Assembly (NCBI RefSeq): GCF_044142105.1
Contig: NZ_JBGTYM010000001.1
Coordinates: forward strand, 682,001 to 746,000
Reading direction: 5' to 3'
From: Pseudogemmobacter sp044142105
GTDB taxonomy: Bacteria > Pseudomonadota > Alphaproteobacteria > Rhodobacterales > Rhodobacteraceae
Length of the DNA: 64,000 nucleotides
Shown: piece after piece, positions 43,985-51,832 of the stretch
Position numbering within the stretch: the stretch's first letter is position 1
Layout of the letters: the number at the start of each line of letters is the position of its first letter
Program-made: the position numbers and the translations under genes
Notes under the pieces: generated by a model
What the model was told of the DNA's origin: nothing
The model's input: the letters and a program-made list of their open reading frames with translations, nothing else
The model's database searches: none

Positions 43985-45082
43985 CTAGCGGAACAGCACC
44001 AGCGCCGAGGGGCTCCAGGTCACCTCGACCTTGGTGCCAACCTCCAGCACCGGACGGCCCGGGACATTGCGCATCGACAGGCGCACTTCGACATCGGTGC
44101 CGCCCAGATAGACGTCGTAATAGGTCATGTCGCCGAAATAGATCACCTCGTCGATCAGCCCCGCAGTCGTGCGCTCGGTCGTGGTCTGGCCGGGATACAA
44201 TAGCGTCAGCGTCTCGGGGCGCAGGCCGACGACCGGTGCCTCGCCACGCGCGGGCGGCGCCTGCGCGACATCCAGATCGACCCGCCCCAGCCCCTTGGCA
44301 TCGACCGTGACCTTGCCGCCGCTTTCCGAGACGATCTCGCAGGGGATGAAATTCATCGTGCCGATGAAATCCGCCACCTTCTTGGAATTCGGGCGGCGGT
44401 AGAGGGTTTCAGGATCGGCCAGCTGCGCGATCTCGCCCTCGAACATCACCGCGATACGGTCCGACATGACCAGCGCCTCTTCCTGGTCATGCGTCACCAG
44501 GATGAAGGTGATGCCGACCTGGCGTTGCAGCTTGATCAGCTCGACCTGCATATGCTCGCGCATCTTCTTGTCCAGCGCGCTGAGCGGCTCGTCCAACAGA
44601 AGGACCTTGGGCTTCAGGATCAGCGCCCGGGCCAGGGCCACCCGCTGCCGCTGCCCGCCCGACAGCGCATGGGCCGCCCGGTTGCCATAGCCCTTGAGGC
44701 CGACCATCTCCAGCGCCTCGGCCACGGCCTTGGCCTTCTCGTCCTTCGAGCGCGGATCGCGGCGCAGGCCGAAGCCCACATTCTCGGCCACCGACATATG
44801 CGGGAAAATCGCATAGCTCTGGAACACCATATTGGTCGGCCGCGCATTGGCCGGGACATTGGCCATGGTCTTGCCGTCGATCAGCACCGCGCCCGAGGAT
44901 ATGTCCTCGAACCCCGCGATGGTGCGCAGAAGCGTGGTCTTGCCGCAGCCCGAGGGGCCCAGAAGCGAGAAGAACTCGCCCGCCCGGATCGTGCCGTTGA
45001 TCCCGCGCAGCGCGTGATAGTCGCCATAGTATTTATGGACGTCCTTGAACTCGATCATCGTGGGTTTTTCGTCGGTTGTCAC
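43985..45082 (-). CDS. potA: polyamine-type ABC transporter ATP-binding protein
   Basis: 365 aa from a GTG at 45082, set by GGAGG 6 bases upstream and by a 4-base overlap (GTGA) with the upstream permease stop; the frame runs further upstream but is not needed. Walker A GPSGCGKTT near residue 45, signature LSGGQRQRVALARA near 145, Walker B VLLLDEPLSALD near 165 and a C-terminal TOBE domain. The subunit powers import of polyamines or related cations by the spermidine/putrescine family. No periplasmic binding protein is encoded nearby. Confidence 0.93.
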   Translation of the reverse strand: MTTDEKPTMIEFKDVHKYYGDYHALRGINGTIRAGEFFSLLGPSGCGKTTLLRTIAGFEDISSGAVLIDGKTMANVPANARPTNMVFQSYAIFPHMSVAENVGFGLRRDPRSKDEKAKAVAEALEMVGLKGYGNRAAHALSGGQRQRVALARALILKPKVLLLDEPLSALDKKMREHMQVELIKLQRQVGITFILVTHDQEEALVMSDRIAVMFEGEIAQLADPETLYRRPNSKKVADFIGTMNFIPCEIVSESGGKVTVDAKGLGRVDLDVAQAPPARGEAPVVGLRPETLTLLYPGQTTTERTTAGLIDEVIYFGDMTYYDVYLGGTDVEVRLSMRNVPGRPVLEVGTKVEVTWSPSALVLFR

Positions 45083-45888
45083 AGGAAGCCTCCGGAATCC
45101 TTGCCCCCTGTGCGGGCGATGCCGCGGCGGCGGAAATATTCTGCGATGGCGAGCAGGCAGATCGAGAAGGCGACGAGGATCGTGCCGAGCGCCAGCATGG
45201 CGGGCACTTTCGCCGGAAAGCGGAACTGCCCGAAGATATAGACGGAAAGCACGGGCTTGCCCGAGCCGAGGAAGTTGGCCACGACGAACTCGTCGATCGA
45301 GATCGTGAAGCAGATCAGGAAGCTTGCGATAATGCCGGGCATGACCAGCGGCAGGGTGATCAGCCGGAAGGTCGACCACGGCGTCTCGCCCAGATCCAGC
45401 GCCGCCTCCTCAAGCGACTTGTCCAGCGACTGGAAGGCCGAGGTCAGGATGGCGACGGCGAAGGGCATGCACAGAAGCACATGGCCCATGATGACCGTGC
45501 CGATCGACAGCGTGACGCCCAGCGACAGAAGAACCACCAGCAGCGCCAGCGCCACCACGATATCGGGCAGCACCATGGGCAGCATGATCATGCCCATCAC
45601 AGGCGCTTTGCCGGGGAAATTGTAGCGCACCGAGGCCCGGGCGGCGAAGATGCCGAGCGCGGTCGAGATGGTCGCGGTCGAGAAGGCGATGATCAGGCTG
45701 CGCCCCAGCGCCTGACGCAGGTTCTGGTCGGCCCACATCTCGCCGAACCATTGCGTGGTAAAGCCCTTCAGCGGGAAGGCCACCACCGTGCCCGCGTTGA
45801 AGGCGAACAGGGGCAGGATCAGGATCGGCGCATAGAGGAAGAACAGATAGATCAGCGCGTAGGTCTTCAGTCCGAGGCCCTGTTTCAT
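45079..45888 (-). CDS. polyamine-type ABC transporter permease (PotC/PotI-like)
   Basis: 269 aa with six membrane helices. The EAA-type loop SLDKSLEEAALDLGETPWSTF near residue 165 is the docking site for the ATPase. Short N-terminus MKQGLGLKTYALIYLFFLYAP, typical of the PotC branch. It overlaps the upstream permease stop by 4 bases (ATGA) and the downstream ATPase start by 4 bases, so all three are translationally coupled. Confidence 0.92.
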   Translation of the reverse strand: MKQGLGLKTYALIYLFFLYAPILILPLFAFNAGTVVAFPLKGFTTQWFGEMWADQNLRQALGRSLIIAFSTATISTALGIFAARASVRYNFPGKAPVMGMIMLPMVLPDIVVALALLVVLLSLGVTLSIGTVIMGHVLLCMPFAVAILTSAFQSLDKSLEEAALDLGETPWSTFRLITLPLVMPGIIASFLICFTISIDEFVVANFLGSGKPVLSVYIFGQFRFPAKVPAMLALGTILVAFSICLLAIAEYFRRRGIARTGGKDSGGFL

Positions 45889-46754
45889 TTGCGGCCTCCC
45901 AGGAAGCGGCGGTTCAACAGGACGAAGATGAGCGAGATCACCGCCACAATGGTCATCGCCGCCACGGCGATGGCCGACCCCATGGCCTGATCGCGCTGTT
46001 TGAGCATCTGCGTTTCCATCAGGTTGGCGATCATCGGGGTCTTGCCGCCGCCGATCAGTTCGGGCGTCACATAATCGCCCACGGTCGGGATGAAGACGAT
46101 AAGCACCGCCGCGATCACGCCGGGCAAGGACAGGGGCAAGGTCACGCGCAGGAAGGTCATCCAGCGGCTTTCGCCCAGATCCTGCCCCGCCTCAAGCAGC
46201 GAGCGATCGACCTTCTCCAGGCTGACAAAGATCGGCAGCACCGCGAAGGGCGCATAGGCATGCGCGAGCGTGATGATGATCGAGGCGACGCCGTTCGACA
46301 GGATATTGAGCTGCGTGTCCGACAGGCCAAGACCCATGACGATCGAGTCGACGATGCCGTCATAGCCCAGGATCGTGCGCCACAGCGAAACGCGGATGAT
46401 GTAGCTGGTCCAGAACGGGATGGTGATCAGGAACAGCCACAGCGCCTTTTTCGACGGCTTGACATAGAAGCTGACATAGTAGGCGATCGGATAGGCCAGA
46501 AGCACCGTCGCCAGTGTGACCAGGAACGAGATCATCAGCGACCGGCCCATCAGCACGCGATAGATCGGCTTCTGCACCAGCTCGGTATAATTCTCGATGG
46601 TGAAGGGCAAGGAGACCGCGCCCTTTTCGCCGGTCAGGACCGAATAGATCACGACGGTCGCCAGCGGCGCGGCCAGCAGCAGCGCGGCATAGATCGCGGG
46701 CGGCGAGATCAGAAGCCAGCCCGACTTCGCCTCGGATGAGTTCGTCTGCGCCAT
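45885..46754 (-). CDS. polyamine-type ABC transporter permease (PotB/PotH-like)
   Basis: 289 aa. The ATG at 46754 has AGGGGGG 5-11 bases upstream and gives MAQTNSSEAKSGWLLISPP; the frame runs 22 codons further without support. Six helices and the docking loop KVDRSLLEAGQDLGESRWMTF near residue 185. It is the first gene of the transporter operon. Upstream is a strong hairpin (46828-46858) and then a small unrelated gene rather than the usual binding protein. Confidence 0.92.
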   Translation of the reverse strand: MAQTNSSEAKSGWLLISPPAIYAALLLAAPLATVVIYSVLTGEKGAVSLPFTIENYTELVQKPIYRVLMGRSLMISFLVTLATVLLAYPIAYYVSFYVKPSKKALWLFLITIPFWTSYIIRVSLWRTILGYDGIVDSIVMGLGLSDTQLNILSNGVASIIITLAHAYAPFAVLPIFVSLEKVDRSLLEAGQDLGESRWMTFLRVTLPLSLPGVIAAVLIVFIPTVGDYVTPELIGGGKTPMIANLMETQMLKQRDQAMGSAIAVAAMTIVAVISLIFVLLNRRFLGGRK

Positions 46755-46827
46755 CAGCCCCCCTGAGGCCCGGATTCCCGGTGCCGGACGTCTTTGTTTG
46801 ATCAAATCTTGCCGCCGCAATATCGCC

Positions 46828-46858
46828 TTGGCAAGCCAGTTTCGGCTGGCCTTGCCAA
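46828..46858. other. hairpin upstream of the ABC operon
   Basis: TTGGCAAGCCAG (46828-46839) pairs with CTGG-C-CTTGCCAA (46846-46858) with one bulged base and loop TTTCGG. On the minus strand it lies 60 bp after the small gene at 46919 and 74 bp before the first permease. It could be a terminator without a T tract or a 5' leader structure. Confidence 0.45.
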
Positions 46859-46918
46859 ATGTCCTAGCGAAAATCCTGCGGCGCAGGGGGCCGCTGCCGC
46901 CCGATGGGATGCGACAGC

Positions 46919-47176
46919 CTAGCTGCCAACGCGCTCGATGGCGATTGCCCGCTTTTTCAGCTCGTCATACAGCGTCGGCACGATGCGATGGCTGGACACG
47001 GCGACACGCAGCGCGTCGGAGAGCCGTTCTTCATTGGCCAGTGCGGCGGCCACGCGCCAGACCATGCGGCGGGCGACGCCATCGTCATAGACGATTTCGG
47101 TCTCGCCCTTGCGCTTGCGCCAGCCCAGGAAATCCGCGCCCCCATGGGGCGCGTGGAAAGACGTTTGGTGTCCCAT
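46919..47176 (-). CDS. small hypothetical protein
   Basis: 85 aa from the ATG at 47176; the frame extends 18 codons upstream but that part looks less protein-like. Contents: MGHQTSFHAPHGGADFLGWRKRKGET, then a helical stretch VWRVAAALANEERLSDALRVAV and a basic end. No signal, membrane segment or recognisable domain. It lies alone between the ABC operon and the MocR regulator, same strand as both. Upstream are two 11-bp spaced GCCACAAT repeats. Confidence 0.55.
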   Translation of the reverse strand: MGHQTSFHAPHGGADFLGWRKRKGETEIVYDDGVARRMVWRVAAALANEERLSDALRVAVSSHRIVPTLYDELKKRAIAIERVGS

Positions 47177-47386
47177 TTTCAGGATCTCTTTTGACTGCAA
47201 TCGATGCGGATCTGCCCGCATCATCACCATTCTTTGCCGCAGCCCCTGCCGTCAATTCGTCCGCGCATCACATACGCGGGATCGCCGCGCGAGGCCCGAC
47301 CGGGGATGGGAAATCGAGTCATTTCCGCCACGCCCGCCGAAATCTGGCCACGGTGGCGCCACAATCTTGCCACAATTTCGCCCGGC

Positions 47387-48790
47387 TCAGACCGCCAGAT
47401 CGGCGGGCGGATGGGCCAGCAGCCGGGCCAGCGTTGCCAGCGCGCGCTCGAATTCGTGTTTGGGCAGATGTCCCGCCACCGCGACCCGCACGGCATTGGG
47501 CGCGCGCCCTCCGACCAGCGCATATTCATCCGCGGGGCGCACCAGCACACCCTCCGCCTCGGCCATGCGGGTGAAGGTCGAGGCGCGCCAGCCCAGCGGC
47601 AGTGACAGCCAGACGAAGGGCACGCCCTGTTGCCAGCGCAGGTCATACCCGCCCAGCAGGTTCACCATGGTCTGCAAGCGTTCGGCAAAGATCGACTGGA
47701 CCCGCGTGCGTATCTCATGCGCGGCGCCACTCGAGAACAGCCGCAGGCACATTTCCGAAACCGGGCGGCCCAGGGCGAAGAACCCGTATTGCGCCGAAAG
47801 CCGTGCCGCTTCGCCCATGCCGACCGGGCAGATCACGAAGCCAAAGCGCAGCGCGGCCGACAGCGTCTTCGACACGGATGAAACCAGCCAGACCCGCTCG
47901 GGCGCCAGGGCGCGCAGGCTGGGAATGTCGCTTTCCGCGACCGAGTAACAATCGTCTTCCAGGATCTGAAGGTCGTAGCTGCGCGCGATCGCCGCAATCC
48001 GTGCCCGTCGCTCGACCGGCATCCGGCCCGTGCTCGGGTTCTGCGCCTCGGTCGTCAGGCACAGAAGCTGCGGGCCATGGCGGCGGCAGGCGGCTTCCAG
48101 TGCCTCGGGCACGATGCCCTGATCGTCGATCTCCACCGCGACGACCTCTGCCCGGGCCGAACGCGCGGCATAGCGGAAGCCCGGATAGGCCAGTTCCTCG
48201 ATCAGCACCACCGGCCGGTCCCCGCGCAGGACGCAGTCCAGGATCAGCGTGACCGCGTTCTGTCCACCATGGGTCAGCGCGACGTCCTCTGGCCCACAGG
48301 GTCCCAGCAGCCGGTCGCCCATCCAGCGGATGATTTCCGCCCGCAGCGCCGCCTCGCCGCGCTGGGTGGTATAATCGAGCCAGCCTGTATCGGTACAATC
48401 CGCCATTTGCATCAATACAGTCCGAAAGGCCTCGGCCTGCCCCACTTCCGGCACTTGCGGCGGGCGCAGATCGACAATGCCGGTGCTGCCGCCGCTCACC
48501 CGTTCGGTATAAAGTGGCTGGGTCGGTCCAAGCCGCGGGCGCTGCGCTGCGACAAAGGTGCCGCGCCCGACCGTCGCGGCCAAAAGTCCTTCCTGTGTCG
48601 CGAGTTGGTAGGCACGCGCCACCGTTCCCGGCGTCAGGTTCAGCCGCCAGGCCAGGTCACGCACCGTCGGCAATTGCGTGCCCTGCGGCAAGTCGCCCTG
48701 ACGGATCGCGTCGCGCAACGCGCGGGACAGGCCCTGATATTTGGGTCCCGGATAGGCGTCGAGGTCAGGTTTCCAACTTGTATCCGTCAC
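47387..48790 (-). CDS. MocR/GntR-family transcriptional regulator with aminotransferase domain
   Basis: 467 aa. A GTG at 48790 gives MTDTSWKPDLDAYPGPKYQG; a TTG at 48811 is an alternative. N-terminal winged HTH (LPQGTQLPTVRDLAWRLNLTPGTVARAYQLATQEGLL) and a class I aminotransferase-like domain in which VSSVSKTLSAALRFGF near residue 305 carries the PLP lysine. MocR proteins use PLP to sense amino-group metabolites. Divergent from the DUF1127 gene over a 92-bp gap that contains repeated TGTATC motifs. Direct target unproven. Confidence 0.92.
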   Translation of the reverse strand: MTDTSWKPDLDAYPGPKYQGLSRALRDAIRQGDLPQGTQLPTVRDLAWRLNLTPGTVARAYQLATQEGLLAATVGRGTFVAAQRPRLGPTQPLYTERVSGGSTGIVDLRPPQVPEVGQAEAFRTVLMQMADCTDTGWLDYTTQRGEAALRAEIIRWMGDRLLGPCGPEDVALTHGGQNAVTLILDCVLRGDRPVVLIEELAYPGFRYAARSARAEVVAVEIDDQGIVPEALEAACRRHGPQLLCLTTEAQNPSTGRMPVERRARIAAIARSYDLQILEDDCYSVAESDIPSLRALAPERVWLVSSVSKTLSAALRFGFVICPVGMGEAARLSAQYGFFALGRPVSEMCLRLFSSGAAHEIRTRVQSIFAERLQTMVNLLGGYDLRWQQGVPFVWLSLPLGWRASTFTRMAEAEGVLVRPADEYALVGGRAPNAVRVAVAGHLPKHEFERALATLARLLAHPPADLAV

Positions 48791-48858
48791 AATGTATCTC
48801 TGGCGACTCAATCCGGGGATTTGTTATAGGGGATGTACCAGATATCAAAGATTGTATC
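48778..48858 (+). promoter_or_regulatory. repeated TGTATC motifs in the MocR/DUF1127 gap
   Basis: TTGTATC occurs at 48778-48784 and 48852-48858, with ATGTATC at 48792-48798 and a degenerate TGTACC at 48834-48839, all in the same orientation. MocR regulators typically bind direct repeats in such divergent gaps. The first copy lies within the first codons of the regulator gene. Confidence 0.35.
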
Positions 48859-48882
48859 AACACAAACAGAAGGAGGGGCAAG

Positions 48883-49098
48883 ATGCCCCGCAGCACCGCG
48901 CTCTCGCCCGCCCCGACCACCGCCCTGCCGCCCGTGTCGCGCGCCCTTGTGGCCGTCGCCATGACACTCGCCGCTTGGGAACAGCGCCGCCTCTCGCGCC
49001 GCGCCCTGTCGCGTCTGGACACCCATATGCTGCGCGATGTCGGCCTTTCGGTACAATCGCGCGCGGATGAGACCGCGAAACCCTTCTGGCGCGAATGA
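48883..49098 (+). CDS. DUF1127 small protein
   Basis: 71 aa. The ATG at 48883 has AGGAGGGG 4-11 bases upstream. After a Pro/Ala-rich head, the C-terminal half is the DUF1127 motif: WEQRRLSRRALSRLDTHMLRDVGLS. Related Arg-rich proteins in Rhodobacter (for example CcaF1) bind RNA and affect sRNA and mRNA turnover. The gene is divergent from a MocR regulator and ends at a strong terminator with a GAAA tetraloop. Confidence 0.9.
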   Translation: MPRSTALSPAPTTALPPVSRALVAVAMTLAAWEQRRLSRRALSRLDTHMLRDVGLSVQSRADETAKPFWRE

Positions 49099-49133
49099 CC
49101 GCGCCTTCCGCCATGCTCCCCTGAGCAGACTTC

Positions 49134-49159
49134 GGGGCCGGGAAACCGGCCCCTTTTTT
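49134..49159 (+). terminator. terminator of the DUF1127 gene
   Basis: GGGGCCGG-GAAA-CCGGCCCC (8-bp stem, GNRA tetraloop) followed by TTTTTT. A textbook intrinsic terminator. Confidence 0.9.
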
Positions 49160-49193
49160 ATGCCCGAACGCTGGCGCCATCCGGGCCAAAGAA

Positions 49194-49220
49194 AAAGGCC
49201 CGCCAGAACGGCGGGCCTTT
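49194..49220 (-). terminator. terminator of the rplM-rpsI operon
   Basis: On the minus strand AAAGGCCCGCC-GTTCT-GGCGGGCCTTT followed by TTC: an 11-bp stem with a 5-base loop 19 bp after the rpsI stop. Confidence 0.88.
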
Positions 49221-49238
49221 CGCAAGATTGTCCGAAAC

Positions 49239-49739
49239 TCAGCGCTTCGAGAACTGGAAGGACCGGCGCGCCTTCGGCTTGCCGTATTTCTTCCGCTCGA
49301 CCACGCGGCTGTCGCGGGTCAGGAAGCCCGCGGCCTTCAGCGCCGGGCGCAGCGAGGGTTCGTAAAGTTGCAGCGCCTTCGAGATGCCGTGCTTCACCGC
49401 ACCGGCCTGACCCGACAGACCGCCGCCGGAAACCGTGGCGATCACATCGAACTGGCCTTCGACATTGGCGATCTGGAACGGCTGGCGCAGGATCATCTGC
49501 AGCACCGGACGGGCAAAGTATTCCGAATAGTCGATGAACTTGCCCTTGTTGTTCCGGATCAGGAACTTGCCCGAACCCGGCTTGACCCAGACACGGGCGA
49601 CCGCATCCTTGCGCTTGCCGGTGGCATAGGCGCGGCCCAGCTTGTCGCGGACCGGGGCACGGGGGGCGGCGGCTTCGGCCGGGGCCGCAACCGCACCCAC
49701 CGCCGATTTCAGATCGTCGAGAGACTTGATATCAGCCAT
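49239..49739 (-). CDS. rpsI: 30S ribosomal protein S9
   Basis: 166 aa; the usual S9 is about 130, and the extra 35 residues are an Ala-rich N-terminal extension (AVGAVAAPAEAAAPRAPVRD) seen in alphaproteobacteria. The core has YATGKRKDAVARVWVKPGSG, FIDYSEYFARPVLQ and the C-terminal GKPKARRSFQFSKR tail that reaches the P site. It starts 4 bases after rplM and ends at a clear terminator. Confidence 0.97.
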   Translation of the reverse strand: MADIKSLDDLKSAVGAVAAPAEAAAPRAPVRDKLGRAYATGKRKDAVARVWVKPGSGKFLIRNNKGKFIDYSEYFARPVLQMILRQPFQIANVEGQFDVIATVSGGGLSGQAGAVKHGISKALQLYEPSLRPALKAAGFLTRDSRVVERKKYGKPKARRSFQFSKR

Positions 49740-49743
49740 GGCT

Positions 49744-50208
49744 TCACGCGCTCCGGGTGTTCTTCGGGTTCAGCGGCTTCACGTCCAGGACGGTCGGCTG
49801 CTGAGCTTCATGGGGATGGGCGGCGCCGGCATAGACGCGCAGGTTCGACATCTGCTGACGGCCCAGACGGTTGCGGGTGATCATCCGCTCGACGGCCTTT
49901 TCCACCACGCGCTCGGGGTGGGCACCTTCCAGCACCTGCCGCGCGGTGCGCTGCTTGATGCCGCCGGGATGGCCGGTGTGCCAGTAATAGACCTTGTCGT
50001 CGCGCTTCTTGCCGGTCATCTGCACCTTGTCGGCGTTGATGACGATGACATTGTCACCCATGTCCATATGGGGGGTGAAGGTCGGCTTGTTCTTGCCGCG
50101 CAGAATATTGGCGACGATCGTGGCGAGGCGGCCCAGAACGACGCCCTCGGCGTCGATCAGGATCCACTTCTTCTCGATGTCCGCCGGAGTAGCGGTGAAG
50201 GTTTTCAT
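49744..50208 (-). CDS. rplM: 50S ribosomal protein L13
   Basis: 154 aa. Early-assembly large-subunit protein. Visible: KKWILIDAEGVVLGRLATIVANILRGKNKPTFTPHMDMGDNVIVINADK, then YWHTGHPGGIKQRTARQVL and GPN-type loop replaced by RNRLGRQQMSNLRVYAG. First gene of the rplM-rpsI operon; a good promoter lies 55-80 bp upstream with an AT-rich tract behind it. Confidence 0.97.
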   Translation of the reverse strand: MKTFTATPADIEKKWILIDAEGVVLGRLATIVANILRGKNKPTFTPHMDMGDNVIVINADKVQMTGKKRDDKVYYWHTGHPGGIKQRTARQVLEGAHPERVVEKAVERMITRNRLGRQQMSNLRVYAGAAHPHEAQQPTVLDVKPLNPKNTRSA

Positions 50209-50261
50209 CGTGGTTCCTACGGAAAATGCGAGGGGTTGGCCCCCGGAATCTCGGATGCGGG

Positions 50262-50351
50262 CTTATCGCCGAAGCCCTGCATAGGGTCAAGCGCAGAACG
50301 GAATATAATATTTATAAAAATCAATAACTTGACATGTGAGGTATTAATTTA
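50262..50351 (-). promoter_or_regulatory. rplM-rpsI promoter with AT-rich upstream tract
   Basis: On the minus strand TTGACC (50290-50285), 17-base spacer, GATAAG (50267-50262), placing transcription about 45 bases before the rplM ATG. Just beyond the -35 box, from about 50301 to 50351, is an A+T-rich tract (with TAAATATTATATT) that stands out sharply from the GC-rich surroundings and is placed like an UP element for the alpha subunit of RNA polymerase. Confidence 0.55.
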
Positions 50352-50358
50352 CCCCAAA

Positions 50359-51144
50359 TCAACGCAGCTTTGGCGGCCTCGCCTCATCCATCCCGGGCGC
50401 CAGAGGCACCGGCCTGGCCCGCTCCGGCTCGGGCAGGTCGAAGCGCAGGCCCACCCGCATGAGCACCGCCACAAGCGGGCTGTCCGCCGCCGGAAAGACC
50501 ACATCCAGCTCGCCCGCCTCGATGCCGGAAAAGATCAGCGCCTCGCGCACGGCCTGCGCCAAGGCAGGTTCCGCGCCGGGGGCGGCCGCGACAAAGGCCA
50601 GCAGATGCCCGCGCCGCCCGCCCTGATAGCGCACCCCCGCCAGCAGCGCCGCCTGCGCCAGCCCGCCCGCCTTCGCCAGTTTCGCATCCAGCCCGGTGAC
50701 CAAGGCTTCCGGGGCCGATGGCGGCAGCACTTCTTCCGGCACGCCCTCCGCCTCTTCCGGCCCGCCTTCCAGCGTGCCTGCCAGCCAGTCCAGCGCCTCG
50801 GGCGGCAGCAGCATTTCCGAAGGCGCCACGCCCAGATTCACCCCCAGCCCGATCCCCTGCCCCGCTAGCTGCGCCGCGATCACCCGTCCAGGCAGCGCCG
50901 CGTAGGGCGCGATGCCGCCCGAGAACTCGGCCAGACGCTCCTCGCGGTCAAAGACCAGAACCACCGGACCGCTTTCCAGTGGAAAGATACGGGGGTCGAT
51001 CGTCTCGCCCTCCGCCTCGCGCGCCAGCAGCAGGAACATCTCGCCATCGGCCAGCCGCTCGAAAAAGCGCAGGCGCAGGGTCTCGTTCTCGGGATCGGCC
51101 GACAGGGCCGCATGGGCGGCATCCAGAAGCGTGGCGACGGTCAT
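50359..51144 (-). CDS. SseB-family protein
   Basis: 261 aa. An N-terminal SseB domain (RLRFFERLADGEMFLLL, VVLVFDREERLAEF) and a C-terminal domain with ALIFSGIEAGELDVVFPAADS. SseB family members are of unclear function; E. coli sseB raises serine tolerance when overexpressed. Its first four bases overlap the stop of the uracil-glycosylase-like gene (GTGA/ATGA type), so the two are coupled. Confidence 0.85.
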   Translation of the reverse strand: MTVATLLDAAHAALSADPENETLRLRFFERLADGEMFLLLAREAEGETIDPRIFPLESGPVVLVFDREERLAEFSGGIAPYAALPGRVIAAQLAGQGIGLGVNLGVAPSEMLLPPEALDWLAGTLEGGPEEAEGVPEEVLPPSAPEALVTGLDAKLAKAGGLAQAALLAGVRYQGGRRGHLLAFVAAAPGAEPALAQAVREALIFSGIEAGELDVVFPAADSPLVAVLMRVGLRFDLPEPERARPVPLAPGMDEARPPKLR

Positions 51145-51749
51145 TCATCCTCCAGCGCCGCACGCACGGCGGCTTGCAATTCGGGCACAAGCTCGGCCTC
51201 GAACCAGGGATTGCGCTTGAGCCACCCCGTATTCCGCCAGGACGGATGCGGCAAGGGGAAGGTGCCGCGCGCCGCCAGCGCCCGCCAATTGCCGACATGG
51301 GCCGAAACCGGCCCCGGCGCCAGATGCCAGCGCATCGCCGCCCCGCCCACCGCCAGAACCAGCCGCAGCCGCGGCAGACCCGCCATCACCCGCGCCCGCC
51401 AGGTCGCGGCGCAGATCGGCGGCGGCGGCAGATCAGCCCCTTTGGCGTCATAGCCGGGAAAGCAGAAGGCCATCGGCACGATCGCCACCCGGTTCAGGTC
51501 ATAGAATTCCGCCTCGGACAGCCCGGTCCAGGCCCGCAGCCTGTCGCCCGAGGGGTCGGTGAAGGGCTTGCCCGAGGCATGGACCCGCGCCCCCGGCGCC
51601 TGCCCGGCGATCAGCACCCTCGCCTGCGGCGCGAACCAGACCACCGGGCGCGGCTCATGATGCGTTTCCGTCGCGGCAAAGCGCGCCGCACACAGTCGGC
51701 AGGCGCGGATCTCTGCCGCGAGTTCCTCCAGATGCTGCGGAGCCTGCAT
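51141..51749 (-). CDS. uracil-DNA glycosylase superfamily protein
   Basis: 202 aa from the ATG at 51749, preceded by GGGGGGAC; GTG 51752 is adjacent. CRLC near residue 20, the catalytic-type motif GQAPGARVHASGKPFTDPSGDRL near 50 and HPSWRNTGWLKRNPWF near 175 place it in the COG1573-like branch of uracil-DNA glycosylases. Whether it excises uracil or another lesion is unclear. Only two Cys of the family 4 iron-sulfur cluster are visible (CxxC), so the cluster is doubtful. Overlaps the SseB-like gene. Confidence 0.8.
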   Translation of the reverse strand: MQAPQHLEELAAEIRACRLCAARFAATETHHEPRPVVWFAPQARVLIAGQAPGARVHASGKPFTDPSGDRLRAWTGLSEAEFYDLNRVAIVPMAFCFPGYDAKGADLPPPPICAATWRARVMAGLPRLRLVLAVGGAAMRWHLAPGPVSAHVGNWRALAARGTFPLPHPSWRNTGWLKRNPWFEAELVPELQAAVRAALEDE

Positions 51750-51832
51750 CACGTCCCCCCATTCCTAGCGGTCGCCATTCTTGCACCCCGCCGCCGCGAT
51801 CGGCTAGACCGGGGCGAAAGACAGGTGTCGCG

